Positions 36,703-46,461 of a DNA stretch of 64,000 bases are shown piece after piece (position 1 is the first letter of the stretch; every line of letters starts with the position of its first letter). The notes beneath the pieces are model-generated. The model searched no databases. It worked only from the letters and a program-made list of their open reading frames with translations, and was not told the origin of the DNA. A program made the translations under genes and the position numbers. The DNA is from Flavobacteriales bacterium UBA5040. Lineage in GTDB: Bacteria; Bacteroidota; Bacteroidia; Flavobacteriales; Weeksellaceae. The DNA lies in NCBI GenBank assembly GCA_002415135.1, contig DIBY01000024.1:199632-263631 (forward strand), given 5' to 3'.

Positions 36703-37698
36703 ATGATAAAAATCGGTAATATTGAACTGCCCGAATTTCCATTATTGCTTGCACCGATGGAAGATGTGTCTGATCCGCCCTTTCGCAGGTTATGTAAAAT
36801 GCATGGTGCAGACATGATGTACTCTGAGTTTATTTCCTCAGAAGGGTTGATTCGTGATGCGATGAAAAGCATGAAAAAACTCGATATTTTTGATTACGAA
36901 AGACCTGTCGGAATTCAGATTTTCGGTGGTGATGAAGAGGCAATGGCACTTTCTGCTAAAATCGTAGAAGCTGTAAATCCAGATATCGTCGATATTAATT
37001 TTGGTTGTCCCGTAAAAAAGGTAGTTTGTAAAGGAGCTGGAGCTGGTGTTTTAAAAGACATCGACCTAATGATTCGCTTAACTAAAGCGGTTGTGAATTC
37101 CACGCATCTTCCAGTGACTGTAAAAACCCGTTTGGGTTGGGATACAGAATCCATTAATATTATGGAGGTTGCAGAACGACTTCAGGAAGTTGGTGTAAAA
37201 GCTTTAACCATCCACGCCAGAACCCGTGCGCAAATGTATAAGGGTGAAGCAGACTGGAATTACATTCACGCCGTAAAAAATAATCCCAATATTGAAATTC
37301 CTATTTTTGGAAACGGTGATATCGATTCGGCTCAAAAAGCCTGGGAGTATAAAAATAAATTCGACTGCGACGGCATTATGATCGGTCGTGGCGCGATTGG
37401 TTATCCCTGGATTTTTAATGAAGTAAAACACTTTTTTGAAACTGGAGAAATTTTACCTGAACCAACAATTAGTCAACGATTAGAAGCAGTTCGTCAACAC
37501 GCCGAATGGAGCAAAGATTGGAAAGGCGAACGTTTAGGTTTGATTGAAATGAGACAACATTACGGCAACTATTTCCGTGGAATTCCTCATTTTAAAGATT
37601 TTCGTCGAAAGTTTTTAGAGGTTTTCACTTTAGAAGAAATGGATGGTGTGATTGCAGAAGCAGATGCCTTTTACAAGGATTTCGAATTTGTCAGTTAA
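36703..37698 (+). CDS. dusB: tRNA-dihydrouridine synthase DusB
   Basis: The protein is 331 aa, a flavin enzyme that reduces uridines in the tRNA D-loop. The opening LLAPMEDVSDPPFRRLCKMHGADMMYSEF, the NFGCPVKKVVCKGAGAGVL segment with the catalytic Cys, and TIHARTRAQMYKGEADWNYI are characteristic. Length is normal for DusB. A TATCTTTG box (36691-36698) ends exactly 4 nt before the ATG. Palindromic repeat D lies between it and the ABC transporter genes. Confidence 0.93.
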   Translation: MIKIGNIELPEFPLLLAPMEDVSDPPFRRLCKMHGADMMYSEFISSEGLIRDAMKSMKKLDIFDYERPVGIQIFGGDEEAMALSAKIVEAVNPDIVDINFGCPVKKVVCKGAGAGVLKDIDLMIRLTKAVVNSTHLPVTVKTRLGWDTESINIMEVAERLQEVGVKALTIHARTRAQMYKGEADWNYIHAVKNNPNIEIPIFGNGDIDSAQKAWEYKNKFDCDGIMIGRGAIGYPWIFNEVKHFFETGEILPEPTISQRLEAVRQHAEWSKDWKGERLGLIEMRQHYGNYFRGIPHFKDFRRKFLEVFTLEEMDGVIAEADAFYKDFEFVS

Positions 37699-37816
37699 CA
37701 AGAGTCAAGTTTAAAGTAAAAAGAGCCAAGTTAAATATTGGTCGATTTATTCTTAGTTGTTTCAAAAAATGAGAGGACTTCAATTAATAAATTAATTTCT
37801 CTTCTTCCCAATTTCC

Positions 37817-37926
37817 TAGCCCTGATTGAACGGGTTTGTTTGAGCTCTTTTTACAGATTTTGTTGTGGGATTGAAGCGATGGAAAATCTGTAAAAAAGCG
37901 AGCCGAGAAAGCAGGTTCCTGGCTCC
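37817..37926 (+). repeat. Intergenic palindromic repeat, copy D
   Basis: A conserved left end TAGCCCTGATTGAACGG (37817-37833), a 14-bp perfect stem (37848-37861 with 37883-37896) and a right end GCAGGTTCCTGGCTCC (37911-37926) identical to that of copy B. It lies between dusB and the ABC transporter genes. Confidence 0.85.
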
Positions 37927-37993
37927 TGAAAAGTTTTTAGAATTTACGTAACTTTTGCCTTGTTTAGAGGACTAATCAATTAAATTTAACCGA

Positions 37994-38929
37994 ATGCTGA
38001 AAGCAGAAAATGTAACTAAAACCTATAATGCTGGTAAAAAACTGGCATTAGAGGATTTCTCTATAGATGTTCCGGAAGCTAGTATCTATGGACTTTTAGG
38101 TCCGAATGGTGCTGGGAAAACTACTTTTATCAGGATCATTAACCAAATTACGCAAGCCGATTCTGGCAACGTTTACATTAATAATCAAAAACTGAATCCC
38201 GACCATATCCGACAAATAGGTTATATGCCAGAAGAACGTGGGTTGTACAAAAACATGACGGTTGGTGATCAGCTTTTATATTTCGGTGAGCTGAAAGGAA
38301 TGACCAAAAATGATGCTTTAACTCAGGCAAAATACTGGTTTGAACAATTAGAGATCGATCAATGGTGGAAGAAAAAACTGAGTGAACTTTCAAAAGGGAT
38401 GGCGCAGAAAATTCAGTTTGTGGTGACTGTTTTACACCAACCTAAATTATTGATTCTTGATGAACCATTTTCGGGATTCGATCCTGTCAATGCGAATATG
38501 ATTAAAGATCAGATCCTGAATTTAAAAAAGAACGGGACTACGATTATTTTATCAACGCACCGAATGGAAAGTGTAGAAGAAATGTGTGATTACGTGGCAT
38601 TGATTAATCAGGCAAAAAAAGTACTGGACGGAAAAGTATTTGACGTGAGGGAACAATTCAAGAAAAATATTTTCAATGTGACTTTGGCAGATGTAAATGC
38701 TGAAAATTTTGACCAGTTTAAAGGCCAATATGAGATTCACAATTATTCCACAGAAAACCAGTTGGTTTCTTTCGATCTGAAAAATGACAGTGATCAAAAC
38801 ATCTTATTGAATCAATTAATGCGCGTTGGAAAAATCCGTTCTTTTGATGAGAAGATTCCGAGTATGAATGAAGTATTCATCAATGCGGTTAGTGGAACTC
38901 AAAATGAAAAACCAAGGTTGGCTTCATAA
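37994..38929 (+). CDS. ABC transporter ATP-binding protein, NatA-like
   Basis: The protein is 311 aa. The ATPase domain (about 1-215) has Walker A GPNGAGKTTF, signature LSKGMAQKIQF and Walker B LLILDEPFSGFDP. The C-terminal 90 residues are the extension typical of ABC-2 export ATPases. It pairs with the permease gene 30 nt downstream. NatA/NatB-like pairs export sodium or small molecules, but the substrate here is not known. The first codon of the gene follows a TAAATTTA box at 37981-37988. Confidence 0.9.
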   Translation: MLKAENVTKTYNAGKKLALEDFSIDVPEASIYGLLGPNGAGKTTFIRIINQITQADSGNVYINNQKLNPDHIRQIGYMPEERGLYKNMTVGDQLLYFGELKGMTKNDALTQAKYWFEQLEIDQWWKKKLSELSKGMAQKIQFVVTVLHQPKLLILDEPFSGFDPVNANMIKDQILNLKKNGTTIILSTHRMESVEEMCDYVALINQAKKVLDGKVFDVREQFKKNIFNVTLADVNAENFDQFKGQYEIHNYSTENQLVSFDLKNDSDQNILLNQLMRVGKIRSFDEKIPSMNEVFINAVSGTQNEKPRLAS

Positions 38930-38959
38930 TTCTGAGTCAAAACTTTAATAAAAACATTC

Positions 38960-40276
38960 ATGAAAAATATATTTCTAATTACTAAAAGAGAATATCTAAC
39001 GCAGGTTAAGAAAAAATCTTTTGTTATTCTGACTCTTTTAGCGCCGATTCTGATGATTGGTTTTGCAGCTTTAATTGCTTTTATGTTCAAAGCCAATGAA
39101 AGCTCCAGCACTTTTAACGTTGTCGATAAAAGTGGACTTTTCGTAGGAAATCTTAAAAATACCGATCAAATTAAATATGTTTTTGTACCAGCAGTCAATG
39201 AGAAATCATTAGTTGCAACGCTTAAAGAAATGAATGGGATTGAAGGTCTGTTAATTATTCCAGAACTAAAAGGTCAAAATTACGACGAGGTTCAAAAAGA
39301 ATCTAAACTCCTGATCAATAAAAAGATTGGGTTTGATACGAAAATGAAAGTCTCTAACGATCTGTCAAAGATTATTAGAAAAGAAAAAATAAAAACACTG
39401 GGCATTTCGGAAGATCAGATGAAAAATCTGGATAAAAGTTTTGAGCTGAACACTCAAAATGTAGTCGATAATAAAAGCTCGGACAGCGATTTATCATTTG
39501 GAGTAAAGTCGATCTTAGCAATGATTATGATGTACGCGGTTTTCATGTTCATCATCATTTATGGCGTTCGGGTCATGCGAAGTGTTTTAGAAGAAAAGAA
39601 TAATCGAGTGGTTGAAATTATCATATCTTCGGTTAAACCTTTTGAATTAATGATGGGGAAAATCCTCGGTGTGACCTTTGTTGCTTTAACACAGTTCAGC
39701 ATTTGGATCACCATGTCAGTTATTGGTGCCTTATTTTTGAACACTGGATTTTCAGCCTTAAAAGATCAAATTCCAGGTGGCGAAAAAACGACGGAAATGG
39801 TTGAGAAATTCGACCTACAGCAAACCGCGGCCGAAGTTTCACATATTCTTTTGGACATGAATGTTCCTTTGATCATCGGCGTCTTCGTGATCTTCTTTTT
39901 GCTTGGATATATTTTCTACAGTTCTATGTACGCAGCAATAGGTTCTGCGGTTGATAACGAAACAGAAACGCAGCAATTCACCTTATTTGCTATTATCCCA
40001 CTAATGCTGGGAATGTATGGGAGTTTTACGATTATGAAGAATCCTGAAGGTCCGCTAGGATTTTGGCTGTCGATGGTTCCTTTTACTTCACCCGTTGCAA
40101 TGATTGCGAGAATACCTTTTGGCGTTCCAATTTGGCAGATTGCGCTTTCCGTGTCACTGCTTTTAATTTCAACAGTATTAATGATTTATATCGCTGGCAA
40201 GGTGTATCGCGTTGGAATTTTAATGTACGGAAACAAAGCGACTGCGAAGGAACTTTGGAAATGGATCAGAAGTTAG
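38960..40276 (+). CDS. ABC-2 type permease, NatB-like
   Basis: The protein is 438 aa. A first membrane segment at about 20-42 is followed by a soluble insert of about 140 residues, then five membrane segments between about 180 and 425. The stretch VMRSVLEEKNNRVVEIIISSVKPFELMMGKILGV is the ABC-2 coupling region. It forms the transporter with the ATPase 30 nt upstream. The large periplasmic insert is usual for NatB-type permeases. A strong terminator follows. Confidence 0.88.
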   Translation: MKNIFLITKREYLTQVKKKSFVILTLLAPILMIGFAALIAFMFKANESSSTFNVVDKSGLFVGNLKNTDQIKYVFVPAVNEKSLVATLKEMNGIEGLLIIPELKGQNYDEVQKESKLLINKKIGFDTKMKVSNDLSKIIRKEKIKTLGISEDQMKNLDKSFELNTQNVVDNKSSDSDLSFGVKSILAMIMMYAVFMFIIIYGVRVMRSVLEEKNNRVVEIIISSVKPFELMMGKILGVTFVALTQFSIWITMSVIGALFLNTGFSALKDQIPGGEKTTEMVEKFDLQQTAAEVSHILLDMNVPLIIGVFVIFFLLGYIFYSSMYAAIGSAVDNETETQQFTLFAIIPLMLGMYGSFTIMKNPEGPLGFWLSMVPFTSPVAMIARIPFGVPIWQIALSVSLLLISTVLMIYIAGKVYRVGILMYGNKATAKELWKWIRS

Positions 40277-40305
40277 ATCTCAGATGATAATAAATTATAA
40301 ACAAG

Positions 40306-40334
40306 AAACGTCGCAGAATTTGCGACGTTTTTTA
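40306..40334. terminator. Bidirectional terminator
   Basis: AAACGTCGCA (40306-40315) and TGCGACGTTT (40321-40330) form a perfect 10-bp stem with a five-base loop. T residues follow on the plus strand. It lies between the convergent permease and FAD oxidoreductase genes. Confidence 0.88.
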
Positions 40335-40344
40335 TTTAGATCAA

Positions 40345-41376
40345 TTACTTATTAAATCTTTTTAAATCAACTTCCTTCATTAAATCTTTTCCGTTTTCAA
40401 TATGCTCATACAATTCTTTTGAGAAGTAACAACCGTTAAGGATTCCACGTGCTCCCAAGCCATTAAAAATATAATAATTTTGGTGATCTGGCAGATTTCC
40501 CAGAATTGGACGGCGATCTTTTACGGTAGGCCGAAAACCATAATTGACTTCTACGACTTCAAAATCATGCGGATAAAATGCAGAAAGTCCTTCTTTTAAT
40601 TCTTCCGTTTTAAAGTCATCGATCTCATTTTCTCTTTCATTGGGATCATAAGTTCCTCCGTAATAATGCAGATCATCATTTAAAGGGAATAGAAAATGTT
40701 TTTTCTTTAAAGTGTATTGATGCTTCATCTTTTCTGAAAGCTTTACTTTTAGATGATGTCCTTTATTGGCAATAACCTGTATATCGGTGAAAAAAGGATT
40801 TTCTCTAACACCCATTCCTTCGCAGAAAACAATGTTTTTAAAATTGAAATCTTTGTAGGTGGAAAGTTCAATCATTTCATAGTCAAACTTTTCTCTAATC
40901 AATATTTCGTGCCGCTCTAAATAAGCTGATATTCCATTAAAAAACCCATTAACATCAACTCTGGCTGAATGGTTGACTTCACCGGTTCCGAAAGGGTTTA
41001 TAATCGTTTCCAGCGTGTCAAAACCTGGATTAAGAAACGGTTTTAACTCCTCGGTTTCGGTTTTCATCGACCATAAGTTCTTTTCCATTTCATCATGAAA
41101 AATACGGTGAATTTTTTCTTGAATTAAATAGTTCTGTCCGGTATAACTTTCTATTTCTGAAATGGTTTTGGTTAGAAAGTCGATCTGTTCAGCAGCCAGC
41201 CAAAAAGTAGTAAATTTTTTCAGGACTAAAGGATTTACAATTCCCGCTGAAACCTGAGAGGCCCCTTTTTTATCTGCGGAGAATAATACAAAAGACTTTT
41301 TATTGATGATCAATTGATGGGCAAAAAAGAAAGCAGCATAGCCGTCGCCCACAATAATATAATCTACATTTTTCAT
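40345..41376 (-). CDS. FAD-dependent oxidoreductase (DAO family)
   Basis: The protein is 343 aa. The N-terminal FAD site is YIIVGDGYAAFFFAHQL, and the C-terminal part contains the DAO pattern VEVNYGFRPTVKDRRPILGNLPDHQNYYIFNGLGARGIL. Family members oxidise amino acids or amines; the substrate is unknown. It lies downstream of gldN in the same direction, as in other Flavobacteriia (recollection), but a terminator between them and a TAAATTTA box at 41380-41387 suggest its own transcript. Confidence 0.82.
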   Translation of the reverse strand: MKNVDYIIVGDGYAAFFFAHQLIINKKSFVLFSADKKGASQVSAGIVNPLVLKKFTTFWLAAEQIDFLTKTISEIESYTGQNYLIQEKIHRIFHDEMEKNLWSMKTETEELKPFLNPGFDTLETIINPFGTGEVNHSARVDVNGFFNGISAYLERHEILIREKFDYEMIELSTYKDFNFKNIVFCEGMGVRENPFFTDIQVIANKGHHLKVKLSEKMKHQYTLKKKHFLFPLNDDLHYYGGTYDPNERENEIDDFKTEELKEGLSAFYPHDFEVVEVNYGFRPTVKDRRPILGNLPDHQNYYIFNGLGARGILNGCYFSKELYEHIENGKDLMKEVDLKRFNK

Positions 41377-41430
41377 TGATAAATTTAATTGATGAAATGA
41401 ATTTTGATTTTGAAAATTAGTTCAAAAAAA

Positions 41431-41459
41431 ACCCGAGTAAAGGTACTCAGGTTTTTTTT
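41431..41459 (-). terminator. Terminator downstream of gldN
   Basis: ACCCGAGTA (41431-41439) pairs with TACTCAGGT (41444-41452) with one mismatch; T/A runs flank both sides. On the minus strand it follows the gldN stop. Confidence 0.75.
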
Positions 41460-41476
41460 ATATTGAAAAGAATTAC

Positions 41477-42547
41477 TTAATAATTCCACATATCACTTTC
41501 CATTTGTAGGATCTGTGCTTTGATTCTTTCACTTTCCTCTAATTGTTCATCAGCATCATTCGGGATATAATCCTTAATCACACCGTTTCCTAAACCATTA
41601 TCTGATTTATAAATGATGGTAGAAAAACGTCTTGCATTTAGCAAATCATCGAAACTGATATCTGATGAAAGATTTTTATTATTAAAGGCAATAGAGTTCG
41701 CTAGAACTTCTCTTGCATCTGGATAATATACCCAGAACAGATCGATCAACTCATCTTTCCCAGCGATTGGCTGACCATCCGGTCCGAACTGACCCATCAA
41801 AGAAGGATCTTGACCCATTGCCGCAATTCCTAACAATCTGTATTTCATCTGGCTATCTCTACGGTCGATATACCACATTCCCTTGATCTTTAAAACTTTT
41901 ACGTTTTCAGTTTTAGTTTCGTAGACATTGGTGAATTCTTTCATCTCCTCGTCCGAAAGTTTTCCAACCTCATTGATTCTGTCGATACCGGCATTACTCA
42001 TTACCTCGTTTTTAATACGGGACTGAATTGCATCTGGCGTCAATCTGGTCAAGAACATTTCATCATCGTAAACTTCCTTGATCCTACCGTCATTGATAGC
42101 ATCAAATAAAAGTTGGTAAAGTGACTTGTTCTGAGAAACCAATCCATCTTCATTATGATAAAATGGTTGGTTAATTTTATCATTCATATCAATGATTTCC
42201 CAAACCACCATACTTTTCACGATGTCTTTATCTTCAATAAATCCGTATTCCAAAGGCGTGATCTTGTTGGAAACCATAGAATCACCTTGCTTGATCATAT
42301 TTAAATCTCTGTACTTTCTAAATGATTCCGGAGATTTAGCATTTAAAATTGACATTGAATTGATCGGGGTATCATCTACAGCACCACCCATATCTTCCAC
42401 TGGCATTTCTACAACGGGCTCCACCTCAACAATCGGCTCTGCAGCAACAGTCGTTTTTGGTTGTGCTTTTCTTTTTGTTTTCTTCTTAGTTTGTGCTCCA
42501 ACCGCACTGAAACTTAAAGCGAGAACTATTAATACGAATTTTTTCAT
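41477..42547 (-). CDS. gldN: Type IX secretion protein GldN
   Basis: The protein is 356 aa with a signal peptide (ending GAQT), a Lys/Thr/Val/Glu-rich linker (20-60), and the GldN domain (about 70-356; SMVVWEIIDMNDKINQPFY, YRLLGIAAMGQDPSLMG). With GldK it forms the periplasmic ring of the secretion machine under the outer membrane. It is the last gene of gldK-L-M-N, each 42-51 nt apart. Length and order are normal for Flavobacteriia. Confidence 0.96.
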   Translation of the reverse strand: MKKFVLIVLALSFSAVGAQTKKKTKRKAQPKTTVAAEPIVEVEPVVEMPVEDMGGAVDDTPINSMSILNAKSPESFRKYRDLNMIKQGDSMVSNKITPLEYGFIEDKDIVKSMVVWEIIDMNDKINQPFYHNEDGLVSQNKSLYQLLFDAINDGRIKEVYDDEMFLTRLTPDAIQSRIKNEVMSNAGIDRINEVGKLSDEEMKEFTNVYETKTENVKVLKIKGMWYIDRRDSQMKYRLLGIAAMGQDPSLMGQFGPDGQPIAGKDELIDLFWVYYPDAREVLANSIAFNNKNLSSDISFDDLLNARRFSTIIYKSDNGLGNGVIKDYIPNDADEQLEESERIKAQILQMESDMWNY

Positions 42548-42597
42548 TCTAAAATTTTTAAACTAATGACCGATATAATATCAAATCAATAACGTAA

Positions 42598-44166
42598 TTA
42601 TTGTACGTTTATTACTACTGGTGGAATCTGTTTCAATGTTTGTCCACCTAGTCCTGTTGCCGTTGCATTAATGTTGTACACATAAGCAATGTCACCGTTA
42701 CGCAAGCTTTTTGTAAGATTACCAACTGAACTCAATGAACTTCCATTGATCAACATTCCTGCTTTTCCTGGTACTCTAAACATAAAACTGTTTACGGTAA
42801 AACTTACTGGGAAATCGAAATCTGGCATTACTACAGAAACTTTTTGGTTCACGATAGAACTTGCAGGCATTGACACTACATAATTTCCTTGAATTTGTCC
42901 AACCGGTGGCGGAACACTTTTAATTCTGAAAGGGAATGCCTGTGAAATAGTTCCACCTTTAGGATCGCGTCCAGAAATGGTTAAAGTCACGGTGCTTCCT
43001 CCTCCTGGAGTTACGTTCCATTTTCCTCCACCTCCACTTACAGAAGCTCCTGGCGCTGATAATGAAATTCCTGACATATCTGCTCCTAAGATCGATCCTG
43101 AAATTGGATTCGGTAATCCTCGGTAAAGAACATTCATTTTGTCCGCAGTTACTAAAGCTCCTTTTTGTGCTTTCAATTCCTGTGCTCCTGATACTACTTT
43201 ATAAGTATGGTTGTATGGTAATTCAATTGGTTTTCCATTCACATCGGTGAAAGATATTTTCCCACTGAATGATTTATCACCTAAAGAACCTGTATCTAAA
43301 TTACGAACTCCCTGTCCATTAGTAATGGTCAAACCTGGCATCGTTAACCCGGGAACATTACTAGAATAGTTTCCAATGGCAACTTTACCTTGTGCAGGTT
43401 CACCTAAAACTACAGATGCAGGTGCAGAAACAATGGCTGAGTAAGCATCAAATTTAATGTCTGCGTCCACTTTCTCCTGAAGCATTGTCATTAACGCATC
43501 AGACTGAATATTCCTCGCTTCAGACTGAAGAACTTCTAAATTAGATAAAGCAGCAATTAACGGCTGTCCATAAAATTTATATTGTAACCAGTTTTTATTC
43601 TTTATAGTCTCACCTTTTTTAAACTCTGTGATCAACATCAAATTTGCTCGGTCTACAACACTCTTCATATCTGAATTTGCAGCAAAATTTTGTTTGATGT
43701 AAGACTTAAGAGCTTCGATCTTTGCTTTTAGATCTACAGAAGTTTTCGAAGGAGTATTTTCATCTGATCCTTTAAAAAATAAATTAGAAGACGGTTCGGT
43801 GTTATTTAAGGCTGCGAAATTATCTGCAACATCAACTCCTTCTACATAATCTGCTTCCTTTTTTAATTTTGATTTAATGCCTTCGATGTACGCCACTAAA
43901 TCATTTGTTTTTTCTTTTAATCCCTTATAATCTGCCAATGGTTTCGTATAAGTATCTGGAGTGATAGCAGCTTTTGCCTCTAATGTTTTTTCGAAAATAT
44001 CATCGTTTTTCTTTTCTACCAAACCACGCGTATCGGTCAATGTTTGGTTTGTATCATTGTATGATCGAATGATTTCCTGGTCAATCTGCATTGCAAGCAT
44101 CGCAATGAAGACCAAGTACATCAGGTTGATCATCTTCTGACGAGGGGTCTGTTTTCCTTGTGCCAT
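42598..44166 (-). CDS. gldM: Type IX secretion motor protein GldM
   Basis: The protein is 522 aa. The N-terminal GKQTPRQKMINLMYLVFIAMLAMQ contains the single membrane helix, which with the GldL helices forms the proton-driven motor. The periplasmic part has four domains (about 40-225, 230-315, 320-400, 405-520), including GNYVVSMPASSIVNQ. GldM spans the periplasm to meet the GldK/N ring. It is 51 nt after gldL and 50 nt before gldN. Confidence 0.97.
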   Translation of the reverse strand: MAQGKQTPRQKMINLMYLVFIAMLAMQIDQEIIRSYNDTNQTLTDTRGLVEKKNDDIFEKTLEAKAAITPDTYTKPLADYKGLKEKTNDLVAYIEGIKSKLKKEADYVEGVDVADNFAALNNTEPSSNLFFKGSDENTPSKTSVDLKAKIEALKSYIKQNFAANSDMKSVVDRANLMLITEFKKGETIKNKNWLQYKFYGQPLIAALSNLEVLQSEARNIQSDALMTMLQEKVDADIKFDAYSAIVSAPASVVLGEPAQGKVAIGNYSSNVPGLTMPGLTITNGQGVRNLDTGSLGDKSFSGKISFTDVNGKPIELPYNHTYKVVSGAQELKAQKGALVTADKMNVLYRGLPNPISGSILGADMSGISLSAPGASVSGGGGKWNVTPGGGSTVTLTISGRDPKGGTISQAFPFRIKSVPPPVGQIQGNYVVSMPASSIVNQKVSVVMPDFDFPVSFTVNSFMFRVPGKAGMLINGSSLSSVGNLTKSLRNGDIAYVYNINATATGLGGQTLKQIPPVVINVQ

Positions 44167-44217
44167 TTTAGTAAATTTTGTTAATAGTTTAAATTTTAAT
44201 TATAAATGGTAAGAAAA

Positions 44218-44904
44218 CTATGACTTCATCGCGCTAAGCATACCGCCGTAAACTCTATTAAGACTATTTAGGTTAGATGTTAATCCTGATAATTCTTCGT
44301 TAAATTTCTCTGAATGTTGAGCAGATTTCTGCATATCGTCAACATATTTTTTACTGTATTCAGTTTGTGTTTTGCCATGCTCTAATTGAAGTGCGTACAA
44401 TGCATTCATACTTTCAAGATGACTTGCTGCCAACATTAATTGATCATTATATTTTGCTGTAGAACCACTAACATCAACTGTTTGGTTAATTTGATCAACA
44501 GAACTCGAGAATTTTTCGATTCCTGTTCTCAGTCTATCAAATAAAGTCACATCCAGTTTAGCATCAGCAAGCATTTTATCTAATTTATCAGATAAAGACA
44601 CTTCCAATTCTTTTACTTCTGCCAACTGCATTGCACCTGTTGAGTGTTTTGGATTTGGGTTAGCATGAGAATCTAATAATTCTGGATACACATTTTCCCA
44701 CGCATAAGACTCTTCTGATTTTGGACTATCAAAGGCGAAAATTGTAAAAATAATCGCTTCCGTAATTAAACCAATTGCCAAAGTAACGTTTCCAGTCAAT
44801 GGACCTAAACTCCAGTGCGTTAGTTTAAAAAGCGCACCAATAATAACGATTGCAGCACCAATTGAATAAATGAAATTATAGACTCCTTCTTTAGTTTTAA
44901 ACAT
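44218..44904 (-). CDS. gldL: Type IX secretion motor protein GldL
   Basis: The protein is 228 aa. Two membrane helices lie near the N terminus (about 12-30 and 38-58; IGAAIVIIGALFKLTHW, TLAIGLITEAIIFTIFAF) and carry the Glu (ITEAII) that may be the proton-path residue. The rest is a cytoplasmic coiled coil. GldL and GldM make the rotary motor of T9SS and gliding. It is 42 nt after gldK and 51 nt before gldM. Confidence 0.96.
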   Translation of the reverse strand: MFKTKEGVYNFIYSIGAAIVIIGALFKLTHWSLGPLTGNVTLAIGLITEAIIFTIFAFDSPKSEESYAWENVYPELLDSHANPNPKHSTGAMQLAEVKELEVSLSDKLDKMLADAKLDVTLFDRLRTGIEKFSSSVDQINQTVDVSGSTAKYNDQLMLAASHLESMNALYALQLEHGKTQTEYSKKYVDDMQKSAQHSEKFNEELSGLTSNLNSLNRVYGGMLSAMKS

Positions 44905-44946
44905 GTCTTATGAATTTTAGTGGTTATAAATTATTTTTTGTTTTTT

Positions 44947-46353
44947 TTAGTTCGTTCTCTTTTTGAATTTTGCAGTTCCTTCTGGAATATCCTGCACGGT
45001 TCTGAAACCGATGTAACTTCTAGCTGAATCTTTTCTTTCGTAATCTCTAGATCCAGTCATCAATAAATAACCAATATCTTTCCAAGAGCCACCACGCACC
45101 GTTTTTCTCACTTCTCTGTATGCCTGATTTGATAGATAAGGATTCAAAGTTGAAGCAAACTGATAGGTAGAATTGTTGTACGGAGATTCTGTCCACTCTG
45201 CTACGTTTCCTGCCATGTCATAAAGACCAAATCCATTCTTAGGAAATTTCTTTACTGGCGCGGTGTAAGTATAAGTTCCTTTCTTATCATCTTCAATGTA
45301 ATTACCTCTTTTCGGTTTGAAGTTCGCTAAATAACATCCTCTGTCATCTTGTAAATAAGGACCACCCCAAGGATAAGTTGCATTTTCTTTACCTCCTCTT
45401 GCGGCATATTCCCATTCAGCCTCCGTAGGAAGACGGAAAGCCATTGCTTTCTGCTTTTTCTTTTTCAGAGACTCGTTGTAATCAGATTTCAATTTAGACT
45501 TATAATTACAAAACGCTCTTGCCTGATCCCAAGTCACTCCTACTACTGGATAACTTTTGTAAGCACTATGCCAGAAATAACCATCGTACAAAGGTTCATT
45601 ATAAGCATAATTAAAATCTTTAATCCAAACTGTGGTATCAGGATAGATTGCGATACTTTCTTTTTTCAAATATTTAGCTCCTCTCGATTTATCCTTAACT
45701 GCTGATTCTACATCTTCCCAATTGTAAGAGTATTTCAGCTTTCTACTGTCGATAATTCTTTCGTTATTGATTCTTTCGGCAGGCGGAAGATAAACTGATT
45801 CTAAAATCTCAGCATACTGTGCGTCTGGATAATCTGAAGTTCTCCATTGTAAAGGAACGCTCCAATCTAGTTTCTTAGACTCATCATAGCCATCTCTTCC
45901 TCCTTGGGATTCCATAAATTCCTGATAAGCATTTTTATCCTCCCCAGCTTTTTTAGAAGCGTAGGCAAAATTACCAATTCCAGTATCGCCGCCTCCGTCA
46001 CCAGCTGCTTCAGCCAATAAAGAACGAACAACACTATCACGAACATAATTGATAAAAACACGGTACTCTGCATTGGTAATTTCGGTTTCATCCATAAAAA
46101 AAGATGAAACAGTAACCGTTTTAAGGGTTGCCTTTTCTGGAGTATTGGTAAAGTCTTGATCAGCCAATCCCATCACATAAGATCCAGCAGGTACTGCTAC
46201 CATGCCGTAAGGTCTTTCTGCAACGAAGGATTTCGACTTGTCTCTAGGCACCAGTTCTCCTTTGGAACCTCCCTTGCCAGCAGAGGATCCACCTCGTTTT
46301 GAACATGAGATTACAACAGTCGCTGACAGTAATATAAGGAATACTCTTTTCAT
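44947..46353 (-). CDS. gldK: Type IX secretion lipoprotein GldK
   Basis: The protein is 468 aa with a lipoprotein signal (VVISC, Cys17) and a formylglycine-generating-enzyme-like domain (about 50-455; VPAGSYVMGLADQDF, FFMDETEITNAEYRVFINYV, FRLPTEAEWEYAARGG, NVAEWTESPYN, GSWKDIGYLLMTG). GldK and GldN form a ring near the outer membrane. It is the first gene of the gld operon, with a TATATTTA box at 46376-46383 (minus) 22 nt before the ATG. The fold is only structural here; FGE activity is not expected. Confidence 0.96.
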   Translation of the reverse strand: MKRVFLILLSATVVISCSKRGGSSAGKGGSKGELVPRDKSKSFVAERPYGMVAVPAGSYVMGLADQDFTNTPEKATLKTVTVSSFFMDETEITNAEYRVFINYVRDSVVRSLLAEAAGDGGGDTGIGNFAYASKKAGEDKNAYQEFMESQGGRDGYDESKKLDWSVPLQWRTSDYPDAQYAEILESVYLPPAERINNERIIDSRKLKYSYNWEDVESAVKDKSRGAKYLKKESIAIYPDTTVWIKDFNYAYNEPLYDGYFWHSAYKSYPVVGVTWDQARAFCNYKSKLKSDYNESLKKKKQKAMAFRLPTEAEWEYAARGGKENATYPWGGPYLQDDRGCYLANFKPKRGNYIEDDKKGTYTYTAPVKKFPKNGFGLYDMAGNVAEWTESPYNNSTYQFASTLNPYLSNQAYREVRKTVRGGSWKDIGYLLMTGSRDYERKDSARSYIGFRTVQDIPEGTAKFKKRTN

Positions 46354-46461
46354 TCTAATATTTGAAATTAAGCGGTAAATATATAATATTTTGGAAAAAC
46401 AATTGTGATTTTTTTTCCAAAACGTAAAAATGTTTGTATTATTTTATAAATACGTGTTTTT